This document shows, piece after piece, positions 17,215 to 25,858 of a DNA stretch of 64,000 nucleotides. The DNA is from Negativicutes bacterium (lineage in GTDB: Bacteria > Bacillota > Negativicutes > Anaeromusales > Anaeromusaceae), in NCBI GenBank assembly GCA_009929485.1, contig SAAJ01000008.1:1-64000 (forward strand), given 5' to 3'. Every line of letters begins with the position of its first letter. Within the stretch, counting starts at the first letter, position 1. Under the pieces are notes generated by a model. It saw only the letters and a list, made by a program, of their open reading frames with translations. It searched no databases and was not told the origin of the DNA. The position numbers were made by a program, and so were the translations under genes.

Positions 17215-18669
17215 TTGCCGTTGCAGATTGGCGGGGCTGCTGTTGGCGTATTGGTGGTGGCGTGGTCGCAAAAGATGGCGGTTATTGACGTCAGAACCGA
17301 TTCCATCTTGCGGCAGTACGCCAACATTGTGTCGGCGGCGTTGGCTAGAGCGCAAGACCATGAGTATATGTATGAGCTGGCCTATATTGACGAATTGACC
17401 GGGCTGCCCAATCGGCGAAATTTCTATAAACAGCTGCAGGAAAAGCTGGCGGCAGGGGAAACTCTCTTGGGCGGTTACGTCTTTTTGTTGGATTTGGACA
17501 ACTTGAAGCTAATCAATGACTCCCTGGGGCATAGCCAAGGAGACCGTTTTATTTGTGCTGTGGCGGCTGCGCTCAAGTGTCGTGTGCCGGAAAGCGGTAT
17601 TGTGGCCAGGCTGGGCGGCGACGAATTCGGTCTATGGCTTTCCGCTTCGGACTGTCAAGAGGCAGGACTAGTTGCGTCAGAGTTGCTGCAGTCGATTGAG
17701 GATGGTGAAACCGAGGGAGAGCATCCTTTGCATATAACGGCCAGTATGGGCATTGCCGCCTATCCGCGGGATGGTCTGACTGTGGAAGAATTATTGCAAA
17801 ATGCCGATGCTGCATTGTATGAAGCCAAAGACAGCGGTAAAAATGCTTGGCGTATGTGTACAAGGGAATTGGTGCAGGAAAGCAGAGAGAAGCTGTTTTT
17901 GTCCAACGCCTTGCGCAGCGCCATTGTTAATCGCGAGTTTAGTCTGGCGTTCCAGCCGATTGTTGATGCTGCGAAAAATCTCGTGGCCTTTGAAGCGTTG
18001 CTGCGTTGGCGTAGTGCAGAATACGGGCAGGTGCCGCCAGGTAAGTTTATTCCGCTGGCGGAGCAATGCGGCTTGATGCCGCTCATTGGGCAGTGGGTGA
18101 TGGAGCAAGCTTGCTGGTTTGCAGACCAATTAAGGCAGCAAGGCTTGGGCCAGATACGAGTGCATGTGAATGTATCGGCGCAGCAATTGGAGGATGAAGG
18201 TTTTTGCAGCATGGTCGATGGACTTTTGCGCGAAAAGCTGCAAGACCGCAATGCCATTATCTTGGAGGTTACAGAAAGTGTGTTTATGGCATCGATCGGG
18301 CAAGCGGTAACCAGCTTGCATGAGCTGAAGCAACAAGGCCTAACGCTTTCCATGGATGACTTTGGCGAAGGGTTTTCCTCCTTGGCGCAGTTGTTGCGGT
18401 TACCCTTTGAGTCTTTGAAAATTTCTCGTACGCTGGTGCAAAATTTAGGCGACGATGAACGTCATATGCAGTATATCGCGGCCATTGTGGAGATGATGCA
18501 TGCGTTGAATATGGAGGTAGTCGCCGAAGGAGTGGAAACCGAGCTAGAGTGGCAGAGTGTTGGAATTTGCGGCTTTGATTTAGTGCAGGGCTATTATATT
18601 GCGCGCCCTTTGACGGCGGACGCGGCGCTGGAGTGGGCGCGGGAGAACAAGAATCAACAAAGTGTTTAA
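17215..18669 (+). CDS. GGDEF-EAL c-di-GMP enzyme lacking its N-terminal sensor
   Basis: 484 residues if started at TTG 17215; there is no ribosome site and the frame is open further upstream without a start. Residues 1-~45 look like the last strand and helix of a GAF domain (P-L-x-I-G-G-A-A-V-G-V-L-V-V). GGDEF is intact at 134-138 and EAL at 260-262 (F-E-A-L-L-R-W), with D-D-F-G and E-G-V-E-T also present, so both cyclase and phosphodiesterase activities are possible. Lack of a start and the cut GAF point to a 3' remnant of the upstream gene. Confidence 0.75.
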   Translation: MPLQIGGAAVGVLVVAWSQKMAVIDVRTDSILRQYANIVSAALARAQDHEYMYELAYIDELTGLPNRRNFYKQLQEKLAAGETLLGGYVFLLDLDNLKLINDSLGHSQGDRFICAVAAALKCRVPESGIVARLGGDEFGLWLSASDCQEAGLVASELLQSIEDGETEGEHPLHITASMGIAAYPRDGLTVEELLQNADAALYEAKDSGKNAWRMCTRELVQESREKLFLSNALRSAIVNREFSLAFQPIVDAAKNLVAFEALLRWRSAEYGQVPPGKFIPLAEQCGLMPLIGQWVMEQACWFADQLRQQGLGQIRVHVNVSAQQLEDEGFCSMVDGLLREKLQDRNAIILEVTESVFMASIGQAVTSLHELKQQGLTLSMDDFGEGFSSLAQLLRLPFESLKISRTLVQNLGDDERHMQYIAAIVEMMHALNMEVVAEGVETELEWQSVGICGFDLVQGYYIARPLTADAALEWARENKNQQSV

Positions 18670-18684
18670 TGATTACAAAAAATG

Positions 18685-18713
18685 TTGACAACAGGTGTGC
18701 CTTCTTTTAAGAT
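18685..18713 (+). promoter_or_regulatory. Promoter of the YitT-family gene
   Basis: TTGACA at 18685 and TAAGAT at 18708 are 17 bases apart. Confidence 0.6.
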
Positions 18714-18739
18714 GGAAGTATTCCATTTTGAAAGAAGGC
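18699..18739. promoter_or_regulatory. 41-base palindrome over the -10 and ribosome site
   Basis: Two 19-base arms (GCCTTCTTTTAAGATGGAA and its near-complement, two mismatches that are G-U in RNA) are separated by GTA. The left arm covers the -10 and the right arm contains the GAAAGAAGG ribosome site. It could be an operator; only the right arm would be transcribed from the promoter at 18685. Confidence 0.55.
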
Positions 18740-18748
18740 TGTTGTTTT

Positions 18749-19348
18749 ATGAAACGGATTTTGACGGTGTTGGCGGGCTGTCTGTCTATAAGTCTGGGCA
18801 TTTTGATTTTTAAGTATGCGCATATCACCACCGGAGGCACGACAGGCTTGGCCCTTAACCTGGCCTATTGGCTGCAGATTCCTTTTGACGGCCTGTTTTT
18901 TGTGGTGAATACGCCGTTTTACATTTTGTCGCTTAAGCGGCTGGGTTGGAAGTTTACGGCCAGCACGTTGCTGTCGGTTGTGACCGTAGTCTTGCTGACC
19001 GGCGTGGAGCGTATTGCTCCAGCAATGCAGCTAGATCCCTTGTTCGGAGCTCTTGCGGGCGGCGTACTAGCCGGCTTAGGCCTGTCGTTGCTCTTTATGG
19101 GGCAAAGCTCGCTGGGAGGGACCGGCGTGTTGACTGTGTATTTGCAGCAGCGCTATGGCTGGGATCCGGGGAAGCTCAATTTTTGCTTTGATGCCGTGAT
19201 TGTAGGTTCCAGTATGTTAGTGGTCGGTGCTGGAGAGGCTTTGTTTTCAGCGCTGTCCATTGTGGTGGTGTCTAGCGTGATCAGCTTGTTTCGAAAGCGC
19301 ATTGCCAGTTCCTATCGGACGCCGGCGGCGCATGCCGAAGCGGCGTAG
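18749..19348 (+). CDS. YitT-family membrane protein
   Basis: 199 residues and five to six membrane helices, with the family's N-terminal T-T-G-G-T-T-G-L-A motif near residue 28. The annotated frame could extend to 18695, but the ATG at 18749 is preceded by AAAGAAGG and lies after the promoter. It resembles the membrane half of YitT/DUF161 proteins; the C-terminal DUF2179 domain of classical YitT (~280 residues) is absent. Transport substrate unknown. Confidence 0.8.
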   Translation: MKRILTVLAGCLSISLGILIFKYAHITTGGTTGLALNLAYWLQIPFDGLFFVVNTPFYILSLKRLGWKFTASTLLSVVTVVLLTGVERIAPAMQLDPLFGALAGGVLAGLGLSLLFMGQSSLGGTGVLTVYLQQRYGWDPGKLNFCFDAVIVGSSMLVVGAGEALFSALSIVVVSSVISLFRKRIASSYRTPAAHAEAA

Positions 19349-19384
19349 ACGCGTTGGACGAACAAGATAGCTGGATACCATGAT

Positions 19385-19428
19385 ATTATAAACAGGAGTA
19401 TAGGGAGTAGAGTGAGGGTACGATGGAA
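19385..19428 (+). repeat. Family D purine-rich repeat
   Basis: AAACAGGAGTATAGGGAG followed by TAGAGTGAGGGTACG, as at 60735 and 62465. Confidence 0.7.
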
Positions 19429-19453
19429 TAGAAAGAGTAATCCGGTTTATAGA

Positions 19454-19486
19454 GATGGAAAGCCGTTTTTTTAGCGGCTTTTTTTA
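19454..19486 (+). terminator. Terminator downstream of the YitT-family gene
   Basis: AAAGCCG and CGGCTTT flank a T-rich loop and are followed by a T run. It lies ~105 bases after the stop codon, behind a repeat. Confidence 0.6.
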
Positions 19487-19491
19487 TACCA

Positions 19492-19625
19492 TGATTTGTG
19501 AACGGCGTCTCCTGTTTTTGCGTCCTGCGGACCGTCTGGCTCCAAAAAGTATAAAATACAATCACTGCCACCGTAGCCTCATTCGTTCCCTCCATCTACT
19601 CACTCTACTCTTGTTCAATTTTCGT
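19492..19625 (+). repeat. Family C repeat, right portion plus family D unit
   Basis: TTTTTGCGTCCTGCGGACCG, TACAATCACTGCCACCGTAGC and an inverted family D unit (CTACTCACTCTACTCTTG) are arranged as at 29560 and 38580. Confidence 0.7.
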
Positions 19626-19676
19626 TTCGTACTTTTGTCTTGAAATGATATGATAGAGACAAAGGCGGTGAAGGTT

Positions 19677-20288
19677 TTGCAAAAAGAAGCGGCTCTGGAA
19701 TTTTTGGATCGCTTGGCGGCAGGAATGGCGCAGATGTTTGGCCCGTCCTGCGAAGTGGTAATTCATGATATGAACAACAAAGAAAGCTCCATTGTGTCGA
19801 TCTATCATGGCGAGGTGACTAAGCGTCAGGTGGGCGACAGCTTGTCTATTTTGGGCGTGCAGAAGCTGGACGAATTTTTTGAGGGCCGGGACTTTGTGAA
19901 CAGCCAGGGGAAAACGAAGGAAGGGCGGCTTTTAAAAAGCTCCACTTTTCATTTGCGCGGCGAAAATTATCATTATGCCATAGGCATCAACTACGATTAT
20001 ACCCATCTGGAATTAGCCAAATCGGTGCTGGCGGAACTGACGGCTGTGGGCGCGCCGATTGAAGAGGAGCTTCATGCCTCGGCGCCTACGTTGGATTCCA
20101 TTTTTGAGGCTTGCTTGCAGCGTTTGGGAAAACCCGTAGCCTTGCTCAACCGTGAGGATCGGCTGCAGATGATTGCGCTTCTGAGTGAGCAAGGGGCGTT
20201 TCAATTTGCCAAAAGCATTCCTGCGATTGCGGAAAAATTGAATGTGTCGCGCTTTACTATTTATAAGTATTTGAAAGAGCGGTCTTGA
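19677..20288 (+). CDS. YheO-type PAS/HTH transcriptional regulator
   Basis: About 203 residues from TTG 19677; an in-frame ATG at 19650 exists but AAAGGCGGTGA sits just before the TTG. Residues ~5-115 form a YheO-like PAS domain (V-I-H-D-M-N-N, G-R-L-L-K-S-S-T, A-I-G-I-N-Y-D). The C-terminus (~160-203) is a helix-turn-helix (A-I-A-E-K-L-N-V-S-R-F-T-I-Y-K-Y-L). Proteins of this family, such as DauR, regulate amino-acid and small-molecule metabolism. No linked operon reveals the target here. Confidence 0.85.
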   Translation: MQKEAALEFLDRLAAGMAQMFGPSCEVVIHDMNNKESSIVSIYHGEVTKRQVGDSLSILGVQKLDEFFEGRDFVNSQGKTKEGRLLKSSTFHLRGENYHYAIGINYDYTHLELAKSVLAELTAVGAPIEEELHASAPTLDSIFEACLQRLGKPVALLNREDRLQMIALLSEQGAFQFAKSIPAIAEKLNVSRFTIYKYLKERS

Positions 20289-20309
20289 GGAGAACGGCAC
20301 ACAGAGGTC

Positions 20310-20440
20310 GAATCCCACCGCCGCTGAGGCGGCACCTCCCTTTGGCAAGGGAGGCAGGGGCTCTGGCCTTAGTCTGTCGAGAGTGCTGAGAACTAGAGTC
20401 CCCCTTGTCAAAGGGGGATGGCCCGCAGGGTCAGGGGGAT
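20310..20440 (+). repeat. Family A REPIN-like repeat, copy 2
   Basis: Matches copy 3 at 25322 with a few changes; both inverted modules (AATCCCACCGCCGC... and ...TCAGGGGGAT) are complete. It lies 22 bases after the regulator's stop and ~85 bases before the helicase gene. Confidence 0.88.
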
Positions 20441-20502
20441 CTGAGACGCGGAGAATAAATCGGTCCTTCTTGGCGCAGGCGGCAGGATTTTGAGAGACAA
20501 CG

Positions 20503-20508
20503 TATAAT
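20503..20508 (+). promoter_or_regulatory. Candidate -10 for the helicase gene
   Basis: TATAAT lies 17 bases before the ATG, so the leader would be very short. No matching -35 is seen. Confidence 0.3.
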
Positions 20509-20524
20509 ATCACAGTAGAGAGAA

Positions 20525-23197
20525 ATGCGGGAAAGCAGCGTGGCGGCGTTGGCTTTCCTTTTTTTGCATAGCAAGGAGTGTTGGGGATTGTCGGAGCAGC
20601 GCAGGCAGTTGGTGGCCCGCAATTTTTGGGAAAGCGTACCATTAGAGAAACGGGCTTTTGTCGCCGCTAGGCTGCCGGAGTATTTAGCCAAACTTTCAGG
20701 GCCGTTGTTTGCCCAGACGAAAGGGATGTATGTTCGCTCACTACAGGGCGGCGCGCGGACGGTTTATAAATTTCGCGTCAACAGCGGCGACCGAATTTTG
20801 TTTTTGTATGCTAGAGATATTCCCGGTTTGCGTCGGGAGGTGGCATCGGACAGCGTGGTGCTTTTAGAATACTGTAAGCATGATACGCAGGTGCGGCGAG
20901 GTGTTTCGCTGCAAGCGGCTGCAGCGGCAGTCGGAGCGGAGGATGCGGCATTTTGCGAAGAACCTTACGAAGAAGTCGGAGAAAGTGAGGCTTTGCGCCG
21001 GAGTCAGCAATACTGGGGCAATGTGCCGCAGATTCTTGATGCAGCCGCCTGGTATTTAACTACCGATGAAGGCTTGGCTCGCTTGGTAGAGGAAGGCCGG
21101 GGCGACTGGCAGCTATATCTCAGCCAAGAGCAGTATGACTGTGTGCTTAGCGAAGGCGAGCCGTTGTTTCTTGCTGGCGGAGCCGGTACCGGCAAGTCGA
21201 CCGTGGGGCTGCATAAGCTGATGGCGCGGAGTTCTCAGGAAGCCAAGCTGGGCTATTTTACGTATGCCAAGCGGCTGAGGGATGATACGCAGGCCTTGTA
21301 TGAAGCGTGGTGTGAGGGAGCGTCGGAATCGGTCCGAGCGCAAACGGAGTTTCATTGTGTAGCATCCTACTGTCGGGAACGGTTGGACGTCAGGGAAAAA
21401 GCCGTAGTCTCGTTCCGGGTTTTTGAAAGCCAATTTTGGCGGGTCTATGGGAGCGCCAGCAGCTTCTCTGCTGCCGACGCCTGGCAGGAGATTCGAGGGC
21501 TTTTAAAGGGTGGCATGGGGCGTCACTGGCTGCGGCAAGATTTGTTGCTGCAACGCAAGTATTCAATAGAGGAAGAAACGGCGCGCTGGCTGGAGGACAT
21601 TGGGTTTTGGCAAGAAGATGGTCACGGCTGGTGGCGCATTTTGCGCCGTGACGGCAGCCAAGGTTTATTTCAAGGCGCTGTCGGAGCTCCTTCAAAGGCG
21701 GTAAAAAAAGAAGCCTTGGCGCTTTTGGCGCGGCTGCAGCAGGAAATATATCAGATGTCTTTGCTGCCGAAGGATACGTATTTGCAGCTGCCGCTGGACC
21801 ATTCTCTCTTTGGGGCGGAACAGCGCGAGCAGCTTTATGAAGTGGCGCTGCAATATCAACAGTGGCTGGAAAGCCAGCAGTTGCTGGATGAAAACGACAT
21901 GGCTCGGCAAGGTCTCGCCAGGTTGGCGGCAAGGAGGCTGCAGCCGGAGTTCGATTACCTGGTGATTGATGAAGTGCAGGATTTAAGTGAGCTGCAGCTC
22001 TACTTTTTACTGGCCTGCAAGAAGCACAACGACCATGATTTTCATTCCTTTTTATTCAGCGGTGATGTGCAGCAGACAATTAACCCGACGTATTTCGACT
22101 TTGGCCGTCTGCGCATGCCTTTTCATTATCGCGGGCATCTGCGGACGCAGCTGCGGGTTTTGACGAAAAATTATCGCTGCCGGGAGCCCATTGTGGCTCT
22201 AGGCAATGCGTTGGCGCAGTTTCGCAGCCGTTGGTGCGGCGCTTCAGACCAAGAAGAGACGCAGTTGCTGCAGCCGCTTTTGCCGGGGGCGTTCAAACCG
22301 CAATGGCTGCAGGCGCAGCCGGATAATGCCAGAGAACTCTTGGCGGCGGCGGCGGACGTACAGCGCGGCTATGTAACGGTGCTGGTAGCCAATGAACAAG
22401 AAAAGAAGCGTCTTTTGTCCGGCGGTTACGGACGGCATAACGTCTATACGGTTCAGGAATTTAAAGGGGCGGAAGATGATTATATCATTGCTTATCGCTT
22501 GCTTAGTTCGGCCAAGGACGCTTGGGAGGAGCTGCTGGGCGGCCAGGGACGGGGGCTGCTGCGCCTTAGGTATCAGGCTAATCTTCTCTATGTAGCTATT
22601 ACCAGAGCCAAGGAACGCCTGTGTTTCTATGAAGATGACGCACCGGAGGGGGTGCTGGCGGCGTTGGCGAACTGGCTGGAAGAGGTAGCCGTGTTTGATG
22701 CATCCCGTCTTGGCTTGCAGGGAATTTCGGAAGCGGCGGCGCTGCTGGAAAAGGCGCGGGAGCGCGAGCGCGAAGAATACTATTTGGATGCCAGCGATTT
22801 GTACGCGCAAGCTGGCGATAGCGTTTCCGCTTCTCGCTGCTTGGGGGCGGAAGCCGAGGCGGCAGGGCAGGCGGAAGAGGCCTTGACGCATTATGAGCGG
22901 GCCGGCGAATGGGAGCGCGTACTGAACTTGGCGAAGGATACGACGAATGAGCTGGCGGCGCTGCGGGCGATGCTGCACTTGCAACGCTCCTATGAAGAGG
23001 TGGAAGGGTATTTTGAGCCCCATGAAGAACGCTTGCCTTCAGTCATGGCGGCTATTTCCCGGGAAAAGGATATGGAGGATCTGGCGGTGGAAGTCTATTG
23101 GCTGCCTAAAATGCAAGCCTTTACACAGGCCTGCGAGGAATGCGCCTACGAATTGGAATTTCTTTCTCTGGCGAAAGCGGAAGGAGGTAAACCCTAA
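20525..23197 (+). CDS. UvrD/Rep-like superfamily I helicase with RelE-like N-terminal domain
   Basis: 890 residues. Residues ~40-130 resemble the RelE/ParE toxin fold (V-Y-K-F-R-V-N-S-G-D-R-I-L-F-L-Y, then L-L-E-Y-C-K-H-D). The helicase core follows: Walker A G-A-G-T-G-K-S-T with K224, Walker B V-I-D-E-V-Q-D (D482-D486), F-S-G-D-V-Q-Q, T-K-N-Y-R-C, F-K-G-A-E-D-D and Y-V-A-I-T-R-A-K. The last ~150 residues look like a TPR-type helical solenoid. Superfamily I helicases translocate 3'-5' on single-stranded DNA. The stop overlaps the ATG of the next gene by one base. The fusion suggests a defence or RNA/DNA-damage role (inference). Confidence 0.8.
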   Translation: MRESSVAALAFLFLHSKECWGLSEQRRQLVARNFWESVPLEKRAFVAARLPEYLAKLSGPLFAQTKGMYVRSLQGGARTVYKFRVNSGDRILFLYARDIPGLRREVASDSVVLLEYCKHDTQVRRGVSLQAAAAAVGAEDAAFCEEPYEEVGESEALRRSQQYWGNVPQILDAAAWYLTTDEGLARLVEEGRGDWQLYLSQEQYDCVLSEGEPLFLAGGAGTGKSTVGLHKLMARSSQEAKLGYFTYAKRLRDDTQALYEAWCEGASESVRAQTEFHCVASYCRERLDVREKAVVSFRVFESQFWRVYGSASSFSAADAWQEIRGLLKGGMGRHWLRQDLLLQRKYSIEEETARWLEDIGFWQEDGHGWWRILRRDGSQGLFQGAVGAPSKAVKKEALALLARLQQEIYQMSLLPKDTYLQLPLDHSLFGAEQREQLYEVALQYQQWLESQQLLDENDMARQGLARLAARRLQPEFDYLVIDEVQDLSELQLYFLLACKKHNDHDFHSFLFSGDVQQTINPTYFDFGRLRMPFHYRGHLRTQLRVLTKNYRCREPIVALGNALAQFRSRWCGASDQEETQLLQPLLPGAFKPQWLQAQPDNARELLAAAADVQRGYVTVLVANEQEKKRLLSGGYGRHNVYTVQEFKGAEDDYIIAYRLLSSAKDAWEELLGGQGRGLLRLRYQANLLYVAITRAKERLCFYEDDAPEGVLAALANWLEEVAVFDASRLGLQGISEAAALLEKAREREREEYYLDASDLYAQAGDSVSASRCLGAEAEAAGQAEEALTHYERAGEWERVLNLAKDTTNELAALRAMLHLQRSYEEVEGYFEPHEERLPSVMAAISREKDMEDLAVEVYWLPKMQAFTQACEECAYELEFLSLAKAEGGKP

Positions 23198-23604
23198 TGG
23201 AAGAAACGGAAATTCAGGTGCTGCTGCACCAATTTAGTCAAAGCAGTAATGCTTTGAAGAAAGTAACCAAACGGATTATTGCCTTGCAGACCCTGGCGCA
23301 AGAGCTGCAGGACGCGGCCAGCGCTTTTGAAGAAGATCAACCGATGGAAGCCATGGTTGAGCATTTGGAGCGGCAGTTGGGCAGCTTTGTTTCGGTCCAA
23401 AGCGAGATCAAAAGCTTGCGCCAAGATCAAGACGAATTGCAAGTTCAAGTGCGGTTGCTGGAAGAAAAGATAGGAGAACTGAGCCGAGGGCAGGAGGCGC
23501 TGCACCAGGACGTGAAGGAGTGCAAATCGCTCTTGCAGGAATCCTTGGCCGTGCAGCGGGCTCTTTTGGACCGCCTGCCGCCGGTGGCGGAAGAAGTAGA
23601 GTAA
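23197..23604 (+). CDS. Coiled-coil protein coupled to the helicase
   Basis: 135 residues, nearly all helical with heptad-like spacing (L-R-Q-D-Q-D-E-L-Q-V-Q-V-R-L-L-E-E-K-I). No enzymatic motif or signal is seen. Its ATG shares one base with the helicase stop (TAATG), and GGAGG lies in the helicase's last codons, so the two proteins are made together and probably form a complex. No family is recognised. Confidence 0.65.
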   Translation: MEETEIQVLLHQFSQSSNALKKVTKRIIALQTLAQELQDAASAFEEDQPMEAMVEHLERQLGSFVSVQSEIKSLRQDQDELQVQVRLLEEKIGELSRGQEALHQDVKECKSLLQESLAVQRALLDRLPPVAEEVE

Positions 23605-23626
23605 GAAGAAAGAAGGAACTCGATTC

Positions 23627-25249
23627 ATGACAAACGCAGCAGACTGGCTGCTCTATAACGCCCGCATATGGACGGGCGAGGCGGAGCAGCCTTGGGCCCA
23701 GGCCTTGGCGGTTCGCGGCGAGCGCATCGTCGCGGTGGGCGCAGACGAAGAAATAAAGAAGCTGGCCGGCTTGAAAACGTCCTGCGTAGATGCTGGCGGC
23801 AAGCTGGTGCTGCCGGGCTTTATCGACAACCACACCCATTTTTTGATTGGCGGCTTCCAGCTTTTGTCGCTGGACTTGCGGGCTGTAACGTGCAAAGAAG
23901 AATTCATCGCAGCTGTGCGGCAGCGGGCGGCAGAATTGCCGTCCGACGCTGTCTTAGGAGGCGGCGGCTGGAGCAATGATCAGTGGACGCAAACAGATCT
24001 GCCGCATCGCTCCTGGGTGGATTCCTTTACACGGGAAAGACCGGTTTTTTTACATCGCAGCGATTTGCACATCGCTTTTGCCAACAGCGCGGCGTTGCGG
24101 CTGGCGGGCATTGATAAAAATTCGCCGGACCCGGTGGGCGGGCAAATTCTACGGGACGAGGACACAGGCGAGCCAACGGGTATTCTTAAGGATAATGCGG
24201 TAAAACTGCTGCAGGAGAAGCTGCCCGCTCCGTCGCCGGAAGAATACGATCAGGCGCTGCAGGCGGCGATGGACTGCGCCCTTCGTTCCGGTGTCACTTC
24301 GGTGCAGGACGTGACGGCCTGGAGAGATTGGCTGGACTGGGAGTGCCTGCTGCGCTTTCAGAAAAAGCAGGCCTTAGCGGTGCGCATTTATGCGCGTACC
24401 CAGATTCATGAGTGGGAAAAACAGCTGCAGCTGCGCCAAGACGGTTTCGCAGACGATGCCTGGCTGCGCCTGGGCGGTCTCAAAGGATTTGTGGATGGCT
24501 CGCTGGGGTCCGGTACGGCGTATATGTGCGAGCCTTATGACGATGCACCGGAAACCTGCGGTTTGTTGACGGAGCAGATGCTGCCGGAAGGCATGATGAA
24601 AGAACGCCTTGCCGCGGCGGATCGCGCCGGTTTGGCGGCGTCGCTGCACGCTATTGGCGACAAGGCCAATCAGCTCTTACTGGATATTTTTGAAGAAGTT
24701 GAGGCGGAAAACGGGCCGAGGGATCGACGTTTTCGCATTGAACATGCCCAGCACTTGCGTCGCGAGGACATCGGACGCATGGCGCGTTTGGGCGTTTTGG
24801 CGTCGGTGCAGCCGGGGCATGTGGCGGATGACGGTTGTTGGGCGGAAAAACGCATCGGCGCGGAACGCTGCCGTACGACCTATGCCTTCCGCTCGCTCTT
24901 GGAGGCTGGCGTGCCCCTTTCGTTCGGGACCGATTGGCCGGTAGTGCCCTTAGACCCTTTTCAGGGGATCTACACGGCCGTTACGCGACGGACGCTGGAT
25001 GGCAAGCATCCAGAAGGCTGGGTGCCGGAAGAAAAGCTGACTCTCGAAGACGCTTTGCGCGCCTATACCTTGGGCGGCGCCTATGCGGAGTTCGGTGAGC
25101 AGGAAAAAGGCTCGCTAAAAGCAGGAAAACTGGCGGATTTAATTATGGTGTCACAGGATGTTTTTCAGGTTCCCGTGGACGAGCTTCCGCAGACCAAGGT
25201 GCTGCTGACCATGGTCGGCGGCCAGGTTCGCTACTGCGCCGAAGAGTAA
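23627..25249 (+). CDS. YtcJ-like amidohydrolase
   Basis: 540 residues of the metal-dependent amidohydrolase superfamily. The H-x-H metal motif is in F-I-D-N-H-T-H-F (~residues 66-72), further metal His in S-L-H-A-I-G-D-K and E-H-A-Q, and the Asp in S-F-G-T-D-W-P-V. The order and length fit the YtcJ/amidohydrolase-3 group, which hydrolyses exocyclic or amide C-N bonds; substrate unknown. It starts 22 bases after the coiled-coil gene, possibly in the same transcript. No signal peptide. Confidence 0.85.
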   Translation: MTNAADWLLYNARIWTGEAEQPWAQALAVRGERIVAVGADEEIKKLAGLKTSCVDAGGKLVLPGFIDNHTHFLIGGFQLLSLDLRAVTCKEEFIAAVRQRAAELPSDAVLGGGGWSNDQWTQTDLPHRSWVDSFTRERPVFLHRSDLHIAFANSAALRLAGIDKNSPDPVGGQILRDEDTGEPTGILKDNAVKLLQEKLPAPSPEEYDQALQAAMDCALRSGVTSVQDVTAWRDWLDWECLLRFQKKQALAVRIYARTQIHEWEKQLQLRQDGFADDAWLRLGGLKGFVDGSLGSGTAYMCEPYDDAPETCGLLTEQMLPEGMMKERLAAADRAGLAASLHAIGDKANQLLLDIFEEVEAENGPRDRRFRIEHAQHLRREDIGRMARLGVLASVQPGHVADDGCWAEKRIGAERCRTTYAFRSLLEAGVPLSFGTDWPVVPLDPFQGIYTAVTRRTLDGKHPEGWVPEEKLTLEDALRAYTLGGAYAEFGEQEKGSLKAGKLADLIMVSQDVFQVPVDELPQTKVLLTMVGGQVRYCAEE

Positions 25250-25256
25250 AAATACG

Positions 25257-25300
25257 AGAAAGAGCTTGAACAAGAGTCTCGGGAGAATCGGAGGGTACGC
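25257..25300 (+). repeat. Family D purine-rich repeat
   Basis: TTGAACAAGAGTCTCGGGAG leads into AATCGGAGGGTACGCACGAG, just after the amidohydrolase stop. Confidence 0.65.
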
Positions 25301-25321
25301 ACGAGGCTTAGCAAGTGCGGC

Positions 25322-25452
25322 GAATCCCTCCGCCGCTGAGGCGGCACCTCCCTTTGGCAAGGGAGGCAGGGTTTTGGCTTTGGTCTGTCGAGGTGCTGAG
25401 ACAAAAGGTCCCCCTTGCTAAAGGGGGATGGCCCGCAGGGGCAGGGGGATTT
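25322..25452 (+). repeat. Family A REPIN-like repeat, copy 3
   Basis: The best-preserved copy. The left module starts GAATCCCTCCGCCGCTGAGG and the right ends GCAGGGGGATTT. The reverse complement of the right module aligns with the left over ~45 bases. It ends 19 bases before the DUF559 ATG. Confidence 0.9.
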
Positions 25453-25471
25453 AAAAATCGAGGCGATATAA

Positions 25472-25858
25472 ATGCATCGCAAGCATAATAAGAGGCTTAC
25501 TGTTTATGCTCGGCAATTGAGAAAAACTATGACGAAGGAAGAACGAAAGCTTTGGTATGAATTCTTGCGTGAATGTCCAGTGCGGTTTTTGCGACAAAAA
25601 GTAATTGGTCAGTATATCGTCGATTTTTATTGTGCTCAAGCTGGCTTGATTTTGGAAATAGATGGCGGCCAGCATTATGAAGAAGAAAATCTTATTCAGG
25701 ATAGACTGCGTAGCATGGTTTTGGCCCAATACGGTCTTGAAGTGCTGCGGTTTACTAATTTAGAAGTTAAAGAAAACTTTTTCGGAGTCTGTGAAGCGAT
25801 TGAATTACGGCTTAAAACACGCATGGAAGAAAAGAAGCACGAATCCCTCCGCCGCTGA
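25472..25858 (+). CDS. DUF559 (Vsr/restriction-like) endonuclease-domain protein
   Basis: 128 residues. The whole protein is a DUF559 domain: A-R-x-L-R-K, T-x-x-E-R-K-L-W-Y, F-x-R-Q-K-x-I-G-x-Y-I-V-D-F-Y-C and L-I-L-E-I-D-G-G-Q-H with the D...E-x-D/Q-x-H residues of the PD-(D/E)XK-like fold related to Vsr nickase. It lies between two copies of repeat family A. Its last codons (H-E-S-L-R-R) and its TGA stop are already part of copy 4. The same domain appears in very short repair or mobile-element nucleases; a role in repeat mobility is inferred only. No clear ribosome site is seen. Confidence 0.85.
   Translation: MHRKHNKRLTVYARQLRKTMTKEERKLWYEFLRECPVRFLRQKVIGQYIVDFYCAQAGLILEIDGGQHYEEENLIQDRLRSMVLAQYGLEVLRFTNLEVKENFFGVCEAIELRLKTRMEEKKHESLRR

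Noticed and set aside
22244-23023. Minus-strand frame of 259 codons inside the helicase gene
   Set aside because: It lies opposite conserved helicase motifs and has no domain signature; a long antisense frame from GC-rich codons.
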